This document shows, piece after piece, positions 45,305-52,446 of a DNA stretch of 64,000 bases; the first letter of the stretch is position 1, and every line of letters starts with the position of its first letter. Location: the NCBI RefSeq assembly GCF_019973615.1, contig NZ_AP024238.1, positions 4,547,989-4,611,988 on the forward strand. The letters are read 5' to 3'. This stretch comes from Rhodoferax lithotrophicus (GTDB taxonomy: Bacteria > Pseudomonadota > Gammaproteobacteria > Burkholderiales > Burkholderiaceae_C). The position numbers and the translations under genes are program-made. Under the pieces are notes generated by a model. That model saw only the letters and a list, made by a program, of their open reading frames with translations. It did not search any database and was not told where the DNA came from.

Positions 45305-46933
45305 TTAAGCGGTGGTGCCAAAGGCTTTGGCGTTGTCACGCAACTTGAACTTCTGGAGCTTGCCACTGGGTGTTTTCGGCAGGTCTTCCATCAGCTCCAG
45401 GCGCTCGGGGTGGTACTGGCGTGTGACCTGGTTTTCTGACAAGTAGCGCCCCATCTCCTCCATGGAAAAGCTGTGGCCGGGCTTCACTGTGACAAACGCA
45501 CAAGCTCTTTCACCCAGGCGTGCATCGGGGTAACCGACGATGGCCACCATGGCCACGGCCGGGTGTTTGTAGAGCAGGTTTTCAATTTCGAGTACCGGAA
45601 TGTTCTCGCCACCGCGGATGATGATGTCCTTGCTGCGGCCATTGATGCGCACATAACCTTCTGCGTCCAGAAAGGCCAGATCACCGGTGTCAAACCAGCC
45701 CTCGGCATCGGTGGCATTGAGGTGGGGTCGCTTGAGGTATCCGGCAAACATGGAGCTGCCACGGGCGTATAACTTGCCGGTTTCACCCACGGGCAAGCTG
45801 TCTCCATCCACACCCACCACTTTCAGTTCAATCCCGGCAACCGGTCGCCCGTCAGTGGTGCCGGATTTCTGGTTGGTGCGATGCGGCTCGGTGATGGTGA
45901 CCGCACCACATTCGGTCATGCCCCAGGCCGAGCTGACTGCCAAACCCAGCACTTTTCGGGCGCGTTCAATCAGCACCGGCGGAATCGGCGCACCGGCACA
46001 ACAGAAGTTGGCAAACTGGTCGGACACCGGCCCGCCTGCTTCAGCGGCCGCACACAGGTCAGCCACAAACGGGCTGGATGCCATGCTGAAGGTGATGTGT
46101 TCCTCACGAATCAATTCAAGGGCCTGGCGCGGCTCCCAGATGTCTTGCAGCACCGTGGTGGCGTTCAAAATCAGCGGAATCATGGCCAGGTAACCAAACC
46201 CGGTCAGATGGGCCATGGGTGAGGCCCCCAGAATCACATCTTTTTGCGTCAGACCATAGGTTTCGATGAAAGCATGCAAGTTGGCAAACAAGGTGTTGGA
46301 GCTGTGCATCACGCCTTTGGGTTCACCGGTGGTGCCTGAGGTGTACATCAGCAACACCACGTCATCCGCTGTCAGGCCTGTACCGGTGAAGGCCGGGGTG
46401 TCGTCACCCAGCAGCAGGGTCTCAAAACTGTTGTCTCCTTCGCCATTCAGCACCACCAGATGCTGCAGAAATGGCAAATCGCCACGCATGCCGTTGGCCA
46501 TGGCTTCATAGTCAAAACCTTTGTAGCTCTTGGGCACGATGAACACCTTGGATTCACCAAAGTCGAGCATGAACTTGAGTTCGCGCTGGCGAAAAATCGG
46601 CATGATCGGATTGGCCACCGCACCAATCCGTGCACAAGCCAGTGCCAGCGCAATAAATTCCCACCAGTTGGGCAACTGCCAGCTCACCACGTCGCTGTGG
46701 CCCACCCCCAGCGACGTCAAGCCGCGTGTAATCCGGTCTACCTTCTGATCCAGCAAGCGGTAGGTCAAACGTACAGGCTCGGCCACATCACTGCGATGCG
46801 CCACTACCGCCACATGCTCCGGGCAATTTTGCAGGGCTTGTGCCATGAAGTGGTTGATGGTCTGGTGCCGCCAGAAACCAGCCTGGGTCATGGCTTGCTG
46901 GCGCGGTGAAATCAGGACGGGATCGAATTGCAT
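45305..46933 (-). CDS. aliA: Cyclohexanecarboxylate-CoA ligase (AliA-like)
   Basis: This 542-residue AMP-forming acyl-CoA synthetase activates the free acid to its CoA thioester. The P-loop-like motif is LLMYTSGTTGEPKGVMHS, A5 is SAWGMTECG, the A7 hinge region is GWFDTGDLAFLDAEGYVRINGRSKDII, and A10 is LPKTPSGKLQKFKLRD with the catalytic Lys. Context with BadH, BadI and an AliB-like dehydrogenase supports a cyclohexanecarboxylate-type substrate; alone it would be called a medium-chain acid ligase. AAGGAG precedes the ATG. It is divergent from the dehydrogenase gene at 47214. Confidence 0.78.
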   Translation of the reverse strand: MQFDPVLISPRQQAMTQAGFWRHQTINHFMAQALQNCPEHVAVVAHRSDVAEPVRLTYRLLDQKVDRITRGLTSLGVGHSDVVSWQLPNWWEFIALALACARIGAVANPIMPIFRQRELKFMLDFGESKVFIVPKSYKGFDYEAMANGMRGDLPFLQHLVVLNGEGDNSFETLLLGDDTPAFTGTGLTADDVVLLMYTSGTTGEPKGVMHSSNTLFANLHAFIETYGLTQKDVILGASPMAHLTGFGYLAMIPLILNATTVLQDIWEPRQALELIREEHITFSMASSPFVADLCAAAEAGGPVSDQFANFCCAGAPIPPVLIERARKVLGLAVSSAWGMTECGAVTITEPHRTNQKSGTTDGRPVAGIELKVVGVDGDSLPVGETGKLYARGSSMFAGYLKRPHLNATDAEGWFDTGDLAFLDAEGYVRINGRSKDIIIRGGENIPVLEIENLLYKHPAVAMVAIVGYPDARLGERACAFVTVKPGHSFSMEEMGRYLSENQVTRQYHPERLELMEDLPKTPSGKLQKFKLRDNAKAFGTTA

Positions 46934-47069
46934 AGCGGGTCTCCTTCTGGTCTTTGAATCCGGTCTGGAAGTGCTGGATTCTTTATGTCAAAAAACGGAA
47001 TACCAGCAATGTATTGCTATAAATTAGTTTTTGCAAGACCTGATTGACAAAAATTTACTCAGAATGTTC

Positions 47070-47084
47070 TAGGTGTTTTCCCTA
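47070..47084. promoter_or_regulatory. TAGG-N7-CCTA motif in the aliA/aliB divergent promoter region
   Basis: TAGGTGTTTTCCCTA shares 13 identical bases with the site at 45258-45272. It lies in the AT-rich 280-bp region between divergent aliA and aliB. Confidence 0.45.
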
Positions 47085-47118
47085 TAAGAAATCATAAAAA
47101 CACCCACTTCAACAAAGT

Positions 47119-47146
47119 CGTAATAATTTTCATGAAAATATTTACG
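47119..47146. promoter_or_regulatory. 28-bp near-perfect palindrome, candidate operator
   Basis: CGTAATAATTTTCA-TGAAAATATTTACG has 12 of 14 symmetric pairs matching. It ends 8 bp before the -35 box of the aliB promoter and lies upstream of aliA on the other strand. The symmetry and position fit a MarR-type (BadR) operator. The badR/badH gap also has a CGTAA-containing palindrome. Confidence 0.55.
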
Positions 47147-47154
47147 TCATCATA

Positions 47155-47182
47155 TTGACATTGTTTGTTATTCGTTCATAAA
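47155..47182 (+). promoter_or_regulatory. Sigma-70-like promoter of aliB
   Basis: TTGACA (47155-47160) is a perfect -35 box. A 16-bp spacer separates it from CATAAA (47177-47182), four of six matches to the -10. The predicted start is about 25 bp before the aliB ATG. A candidate operator palindrome abuts the -35. Confidence 0.6.
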
Positions 47183-47213
47183 CTTCCTGCATCTGAACAA
47201 AAGGAGACTTGCA

Positions 47214-48362
47214 ATGGATTTCAGCGTCAGTGACGACCAACAGGCATTGATTGACAGTGCCCGCCGATTTGCCAAGCAAAAGCTGGCACCCGCCTACCGC
47301 GCTGGCGACAAAAGCGGACGTGTAGACCGCACCATGGTCAAGGCCATGGGGGACATGGGTTTCCTGGCCCCAGAGCTGCCCGAAATCTATGGCGGCATTG
47401 GCGTGGACTGTGTCACCAGTGGTTTGCTGCTGGAGCAAATCGCTTATGGCGACTTCAACATGTCTTACATCAACCTGCTGACCTCACTCTGTGGCCAGAT
47501 CATTGCCACCCATGCGCAGGAATACCTGAAAGAGCGCTGGCTCAAACCCATCTTGGCAGGCGACAAACTGGTGGCGATTGCCCTGACCGAGCCCAGCGCC
47601 GGGTCAGACGCGGCGCGGCTGAAACTCAAGGCGGTTCGAGACGGTGATCACTTTGTGATCAACGGCGAGAAAACCTCCATTTCCCTGGCGGACCAATCTG
47701 ATGTGGCGGTGGTGTTTGCCCGCACCGGTACCGACAAGGACGGGGCCAAAGGCATCAGCGCCTTTCTGGTGCCGATGGACTTGCCCGGCCTGACCCGCAC
47801 CGCGTTTGATGACGTGGGTACCCGCGCTGTGGGCCGGGGCTCAATCTTTTTTGACAACGTGCGTGTTCCGGCGGACCACATGCTGGGTGACGAGGGCAAA
47901 GGCTTTATTCAGGTGATGCAAGGCTTTGACTACAGCCGCGCATTGATTGGACTGCAATGCCTGGGCGTAGCCCGCGCGTCGCTGGACGAAGCATGGGAAT
48001 ACGCCAAGGGCCGCGAAACCTTTGGCCAGCCCATCATCGAACGCCAGGGTGTGAGTTTTCCACTGGCCGAGAGTGAAACCTACCTGGAGTCCTTACGCTG
48101 GCACTGCCTGCGCACCTTGTGGCTCAAGGACAACGGCAAACCCCACACGGCTGAGGCGGCCATGTGCAAATGGTGGGGCCCCAAACTGGCCTGCGAAATC
48201 ATTCACCAGTGTTTGCTGACCCATGGCCACGGTGGCTATGCCAGCGACTACGCTTTTGCGCAACGTTACCGCGATGTGCTGGGCCTGCAAATTGGTGATG
48301 GCACCGCCAACATCATGAAGATGATCATTGCCCGCGAAAAGTCGGGCATGCGGCTGACGTGA
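47214..48362 (+). CDS. aliB: Acyl-CoA dehydrogenase, cyclohexanecarboxyl-CoA dehydrogenase (AliB)-like
   Basis: This 382-residue FAD enzyme introduces a double bond next to the thioester. ACAD blocks are AIALTEPSAGSDAARLK, VRVPADHMLGDEGKGF and a C-terminal GGYASDYAFAQRYRDV. At the position where most ACADs have the catalytic Glu of (I)YEGT, this protein has Asp (LQIGDGTANIM). It is divergent from aliA and starts the rightward group after a strong promoter. AAGGAG precedes the ATG. The specific AliB assignment rests on neighbours. Confidence 0.75.
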   Translation: MDFSVSDDQQALIDSARRFAKQKLAPAYRAGDKSGRVDRTMVKAMGDMGFLAPELPEIYGGIGVDCVTSGLLLEQIAYGDFNMSYINLLTSLCGQIIATHAQEYLKERWLKPILAGDKLVAIALTEPSAGSDAARLKLKAVRDGDHFVINGEKTSISLADQSDVAVVFARTGTDKDGAKGISAFLVPMDLPGLTRTAFDDVGTRAVGRGSIFFDNVRVPADHMLGDEGKGFIQVMQGFDYSRALIGLQCLGVARASLDEAWEYAKGRETFGQPIIERQGVSFPLAESETYLESLRWHCLRTLWLKDNGKPHTAEAAMCKWWGPKLACEIIHQCLLTHGHGGYASDYAFAQRYRDVLGLQIGDGTANIMKMIIAREKSGMRLT

Positions 48363-48370
48363 AGCCTAGC

Positions 48371-48841
48371 TCAGAGCTTGGACATGTTGTTTTGCAGCTT
48401 GGTGAAGTAATGGATAAACGCCAGCCGGTCGTCAAACGACAGGTCTTTCAGGGCCGCGTCGTAGAAGTTGTGAATCGGGTCTTGCAGCTTGATCCACAAG
48501 GCTTCACCCTGGGCGCTGAGCTTGACCTTGCGCGAGCGCCGGTCGTCCGCGCTGGTGGCCCGCTCCAGCAGGCCATCACGTTCCAGGCGCGACAGCAGGC
48601 CGGTCAGGTTTTGACGGCTCACCAGCAAAAAGCGCGACAGGTCACCAATCGACATGCCGTCGGTGACCTGTGGCCGGGACAAGGCCCCCAGCACCGACCA
48701 CTGTTGCGTGGTCACACCAAATTCCTCAATCGCCTGGGTGCCTTTGGTGTGCAGGGTGTTGGCCACCTGAAACAGACGAAAGAACAGCCGGTTGTTGATC
48801 TCGTTGATCGCTTGGTTTTTGTCGGTTTTCAGGTCGGGCAT
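48371..48841 (-). CDS. badR: MarR family repressor (BadR-like)
   Basis: This is a protein of about 156 residues (start MPDLKTDKNQ; a start four codons upstream is possible). The winged-helix core is SIGDLSRFLLVSRQNLTGLLSRLE, the wing is ATSADDRRSRKVKLSAQG, and dimer helices are at both ends. It sits between the AliB-like gene and divergent badH, the arrangement expected for BadR, the MarR repressor of cyclohexanecarboxylate genes in Rhodopseudomonas palustris. A CoA thioester or free acid inducer is expected by analogy. Confidence 0.75.
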   Translation of the reverse strand: MPDLKTDKNQAINEINNRLFFRLFQVANTLHTKGTQAIEEFGVTTQQWSVLGALSRPQVTDGMSIGDLSRFLLVSRQNLTGLLSRLERDGLLERATSADDRRSRKVKLSAQGEALWIKLQDPIHNFYDAALKDLSFDDRLAFIHYFTKLQNNMSKL

Positions 48842-48880
48842 GGCGCAGATCAAATGTGATAGTCGGTTGAAACTGCATGG

Positions 48881-48892
48881 ATCGTAAACGAT
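48881..48892. promoter_or_regulatory. Palindrome in the badR/badH intergenic region
   Basis: ATCGT-AA-ACGAT is a perfect inverted repeat between the divergent badR and badH starts, falling just downstream of a TTGAAA box at 48867-48872 and within the expected promoter. It is a candidate operator for repression of badH and autoregulation of badR. Confidence 0.45.
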
Positions 48893-48939
48893 GAATGCGT
48901 GATAACGGTAATTTTGAATTTTTAACAGGAGTAAAAGTA

Positions 48940-49707
48940 ATGCGTGGATTAAAAGACAAAGTGGTTCTGGTCACCGGTGGTGCCGGTGGCATTGGCGCGG
49001 CAACCTGCAAACGCTTCGGCGAAGAAGGTGCTGCCGTGGCCGTGGTGGACATCAACCTGGGCGCTGCCCAGGCCGTGGCAGCGGAGATTGTGGCCGCGGG
49101 TGGCAAGGCCCAGGCTTTTGCCGTAGACCTGACCAACCAGGAGCAGGTGATTGCCGGAGTGGCTGCCGTGGAGGCCGCGCTTGGCCCCATCGGCGTGCTG
49201 GTCAACAACGCCGGTTGGGATCGCGCCGGCAACTTCCTCAAGACCGACAAGGCCCTGTGGGAACAAATTGTGGCCATCAACCTGTATGGCTCGCTCTACA
49301 TGCACCATGCGGTGGTCAAAGGCATGTCAGAGCGTGGTGCTGGCCGGGTGGTGAACGTGGCCTCAGACGCAGCCCGTGTGGGCTCAACCGGTGAGGCGGT
49401 TTATGCGCTGTGCAAGGGCGGCATGATTGCCTTCAGCAAAACCCTGGCCCGCGAATTGGCGCGCAAGCAGATCAACGTCAACGTGGTCTGCCCCGGCCCG
49501 ACCGACACCGCCTTGTTTGCCGACTTTGCCGGTGAAGGCGAAAACGCCGACAAGCTGCGCCAGGGTCTGGCCCGCGCCATTCCATTTGGCCGCCTGGGTC
49601 AGCCGGCCGACTTGCCAGGCGCCATTGCCTTTCTGGCCAGCGACGACGCGGCCTTCATCACCGGCCAGGTCATCAGTGTCTCTGGTGGTTTGACCATGGT
49701 TGGTTAA
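48940..49707 (+). CDS. badH: 2-hydroxycyclohexanecarboxyl-CoA dehydrogenase (BadH-like SDR)
   Basis: This 255-residue classical SDR has VTGGAGGIGAATCKRFGEEG (NAD motif), NNAGWDRAGNFLKTD and catalytic Ser/Tyr/Lys in NVASDAARVGSTGEAVYALCKGG. It would oxidise 2-hydroxycyclohexanecarboxyl-CoA to the 2-keto ester with NAD. Length and immediate linkage to a BadI-like hydrolase and a MarR regulator match the R. palustris badRHI arrangement. The start ATG at 48940 follows AGGAG; a 15-codon upstream frame is rejected. Confidence 0.85.
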   Translation: MRGLKDKVVLVTGGAGGIGAATCKRFGEEGAAVAVVDINLGAAQAVAAEIVAAGGKAQAFAVDLTNQEQVIAGVAAVEAALGPIGVLVNNAGWDRAGNFLKTDKALWEQIVAINLYGSLYMHHAVVKGMSERGAGRVVNVASDAARVGSTGEAVYALCKGGMIAFSKTLARELARKQINVNVVCPGPTDTALFADFAGEGENADKLRQGLARAIPFGRLGQPADLPGAIAFLASDDAAFITGQVISVSGGLTMVG

Positions 49708-49708
49708 T

Positions 49709-49758
49709 CATTAAAAATGATAGCTGCTTGCGCTTATAAAACAGGCTCTACAGCCTTA
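49709..49758 (+). repeat. Interspersed repeat, copy F (badH/badI gap)
   Basis: AAAATGATAGCTGCTTGCGCTTATAAAACAGGCTCTACAGCC begins a few bases after the badH stop and occupies most of the 109-bp badH-badI gap. Confidence 0.75.
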
Positions 49759-49816
49759 TTTGATCTATAAAACTTGTTCTCCGACTGTATTTCGTTTCAT
49801 CACTCAAGGAACTCTC

Positions 49817-50614
49817 ATGGAAATGACAACCCCGGTCTATACCGACATCCTTTACACCAAGGCCGATGGTATTGCCACCATCACCATCAACCGCCCCAAG
49901 CAATACAACGCCTTCACCGCCAACACCTGTGAGGAACTGATCCACGCCTTCAAGGATGCTGACTATGACCGCAGCATTGGTGTGGTGGTGCTCACCGGTG
50001 CGGGCGAAAAAGCCTTTTGCACCGGCGGCGACCAGGGCACACAAGACGGCGGCTACGGTGGCCGTGGGGTGATCGGCCTGCCGATTGAAGAAGTGCAAAG
50101 CGCCATCCGCGACTGCAGCAAACCGGTGATTGCCCGTGTCAACGGTTTTGCCATCGGTGGCGGCAATGTGCTGGTGACGATTTGTGACCTGGCCATTGCG
50201 TCAGAGAACGCCCAGCTCGGCCAGGCTGGCCCACGCGTTGGCTCGGTTGACCCAGGCTTTGGCACCGCCTTGCTGGCCCGTGTGGTGGGCGAGAAAAAGG
50301 CCCGCGAAATCTGGTACCTGTGCCGCCGCTACACCGCACAACAAGCGCTGGAGATGGGCCTTGTCAACTGCGTGGTGCCACAAGACCAGCTGGATGCCGA
50401 AGTGAAAAAGTGGTGTGACGAGATTGTGGAAAAGAGCCCGACCGCGATTGCCCTGGCCAAAAAGTCGTTCAACGTGGACACCGAAATGATCCGTGGCATG
50501 GGTGGCCTGGCGATGCACGCCCTGAAGCTGTATTACGAAAGCCCGGAGTCGGCTGAAGGTGGCAACGCCTTCCGCGAAAAGCGCAAACCCGAGTTCCGCA
50601 AACACGTCAAATAA
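49817..50614 (+). CDS. badI: 2-ketocyclohexanecarboxyl-CoA hydrolase (BadI-like)
   Basis: This 265-residue crotonase-fold enzyme is related to MenB. KAFCTGGDQGTQDGGYGG and FAIGGGNVLVTICDLAIAS supply the oxyanion hole, RVGSVDPGFGTALLARVVGEKKAREIWYLCRRY the C-terminal substrate region, and EGGNAFREKRKPEFRK the MenB-like tail. BadI opens the ring hydrolytically (reverse Dieckmann-type) to pimelyl-CoA. Alone it could be mistaken for 1,4-dihydroxy-2-naphthoyl-CoA synthase, but pairing with badH and badR supports BadI. AAGGA precedes the ATG. Confidence 0.83.
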   Translation: MEMTTPVYTDILYTKADGIATITINRPKQYNAFTANTCEELIHAFKDADYDRSIGVVVLTGAGEKAFCTGGDQGTQDGGYGGRGVIGLPIEEVQSAIRDCSKPVIARVNGFAIGGGNVLVTICDLAIASENAQLGQAGPRVGSVDPGFGTALLARVVGEKKAREIWYLCRRYTAQQALEMGLVNCVVPQDQLDAEVKKWCDEIVEKSPTAIALAKKSFNVDTEMIRGMGGLAMHALKLYYESPESAEGGNAFREKRKPEFRKHVK

Positions 50615-50638
50615 GCCCCTAGCCACCGAAAGACCACC

Positions 50639-51793
50639 ATGATCAGAGATACCGAAACCCTCACCCTCTTGCTCGACACCATCAGCCGCTTTGTGCGTGA
50701 GAAGCTGGTGCCGATGGAAGCCCATGTGGCTGAGACGGACCAGATTCCTGACGCGATTCAGCAAGACATGAAGGAACTGGGTCTCTTTGGTATGTCGATC
50801 CCGGAAATCTACGGTGGTATGGGCCTGACCATGGAGGAAGAAGTGATGGCGGGGTTTGAGGTGTCCAAAACCTCACCCGCCTTTCGCTCGCTGTTTGCCA
50901 CCAACAATGGCATCGGTGCACAAGGCATTGTGATTGATGGCACCGAGGCACAAAAGCAGTATTACCTGCCCAAGATTGCCACCGGCGAAATCATTGGCTC
51001 GTTTGCCCTGACCGAACCCGACAGCGGCTCGGATGCCGCCAGCCTGCGTACCACGGCGGTGAAAGACGGCGACTTCTATGTGATCAACGGTACCAAGCGC
51101 TACATCACCAACGCGCCCGAAGCCGGCATCTTCACCGTGATGGCACGTACCGACAAGGAGCGTAAAGGTGCGGGTGGTATCTCGGCGTTTATTGTGGAAA
51201 AAGGCACGCCCGGCTTGTCTTTGGGAAATATCGACAAAAAGATGGGCCAAAAGGGTGCCCACACCTGCGACGTGATTTTTGAGAACGTGCGTATTCCTGC
51301 GGCCAATTTGATTGGCGGCGTGGAGGGCGTGGGCTTCAAGACCGCCATGAAGGTGCTGGACAAAGGCCGCCTGAACATTGCCGCCGCCAGCACCGGGGCG
51401 GCAGAACGCATCCTGAGTGACGCGCTGCGTTATGCCCGTGAACGCAAGCAATTTGGCAAACCCATCGGTGAGTTCCAATTGATCCAGGCCATGCTGGCCG
51501 ACAGCCATGCCGACATTTATGCCGCGCGCTGTATGGTGATCGATGCCGCCCGCAAGCGCGACGAAGGCCGCGATGTGGGTACTGAGGCGGCGTGCGCCAA
51601 GATGTTTGCCAGTGAGATGTGTGGCCGTGTGGCCGACCGTGCCGTGCAGATTTTTGGCGGGGCTGGTTACCTGGCCGAATACGGCATCGAGCGCTTTTAC
51701 CGTGATGTGCGCCTGTTCCGCATTTATGAAGGCACCACCCAGATCCAACAACTGGTGATTGCCCGCAACCTGCTGCGTGAAGGCGGGCAGTAA
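50639..51793 (+). CDS. Acyl-CoA dehydrogenase (possible pimelyl-CoA or alicyclic-CoA dehydrogenase)
   Basis: This 384-residue FAD enzyme has ACAD blocks FALTEPDSGSDAASLRTTA, NGTKRYITNAPEAG, RERKQFGKPIGEFQLIQ, DRAVQIFGGAGYLAEYGIERFYRDVR and the canonical catalytic Glu in RIYEGTTQIQQL. It follows badI by 24 bp. The locus needs two dehydrogenases, one for the ring and one for pimelyl-CoA, and this enzyme with its normal Glu base fits the second role. The roles could be swapped. Confidence 0.82.
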   Translation: MIRDTETLTLLLDTISRFVREKLVPMEAHVAETDQIPDAIQQDMKELGLFGMSIPEIYGGMGLTMEEEVMAGFEVSKTSPAFRSLFATNNGIGAQGIVIDGTEAQKQYYLPKIATGEIIGSFALTEPDSGSDAASLRTTAVKDGDFYVINGTKRYITNAPEAGIFTVMARTDKERKGAGGISAFIVEKGTPGLSLGNIDKKMGQKGAHTCDVIFENVRIPAANLIGGVEGVGFKTAMKVLDKGRLNIAAASTGAAERILSDALRYARERKQFGKPIGEFQLIQAMLADSHADIYAARCMVIDAARKRDEGRDVGTEAACAKMFASEMCGRVADRAVQIFGGAGYLAEYGIERFYRDVRLFRIYEGTTQIQQLVIARNLLREGGQ

Positions 51794-51794
51794 A

Positions 51795-52340
51795 TTGCCA
51801 CTGCCTGCACCTTCCTGCAGCAGAACCTCGCTGCACACCCGCACCACGGTGTTTCGGGGTTACCAGCGTGATGACCACCTGTGGGACATTGAAGGCGAAT
51901 TACTCGACACCAAAGCCAAAGCGCTGCCGATTCCCGGTGAAGACACTCTTGCACCTGGCGCGCCCTTGCACGGCATGGCGATCCGGGTCACCATCAACGA
52001 CCACTTTGTCATCCAGGCCATCGCGGTGTCGATGGATGCCACACCCCACCGCGAATGCCCGCAGGCGCTGGCCAGCATGCAGTCCATGGTGGGCTGCACC
52101 ATGAGCCGGGGCTGGCGGCAAGCCATCGAGCGCAACCTGGGGGGCATCTGCGGCTGTACCCACCTGCGCGAACTGCTGTTCAACATGGCCACCGCCGCCT
52201 TCCAGACGCTGGCACACGAGTTGACCGAAGGTCCACCCCAACACCCACCACCCTACTTTGGTAAATGCAGCACCTGGGATTTCAACGGCCCGGTGGTGGC
52301 ACGGCTGTACCCGCAGTTTGTGGGTTGGCCACCAAAGTGA
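51795..52340 (+). CDS. DUF2889 domain protein
   Basis: This protein of about 181 residues probably starts at a TTG one base after the preceding stop (TAAaTTG); an in-frame ATG at 51759 would overlap the dehydrogenase gene by 35 bp. TTVFRGYQRDDHLWDIEGELLDTK is the opening block of DUF2889, and MVGCTMSRGWRQAIERNLGG followed by CGCTHLRELL is its Cys-rich core. The function is unknown. Tight coupling to the acyl-CoA dehydrogenase suggests a role in the alicyclic pathway. Confidence 0.75.
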   Translation: MPLPAPSCSRTSLHTRTTVFRGYQRDDHLWDIEGELLDTKAKALPIPGEDTLAPGAPLHGMAIRVTINDHFVIQAIAVSMDATPHRECPQALASMQSMVGCTMSRGWRQAIERNLGGICGCTHLRELLFNMATAAFQTLAHELTEGPPQHPPPYFGKCSTWDFNGPVVARLYPQFVGWPPK

Positions 52341-52446
52341 GAAGCTATGAGCGTATGAGCGCGGCCTCGATGCCCTCGCTGAAGGGGTTGCCACACAGGT
52401 TCCACGCAACATTCTGGTCCAGTAGGGTTGCCTCGGGAATCCAGCG

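Noticed and set aside
49817..50614. MenB (naphthoate synthase) as the identity of the badI gene
   Set aside because: The fold and tail are MenB-like, but no menaquinone genes are near and the badR-badH linkage supports BadI. A phylogeny would settle it.
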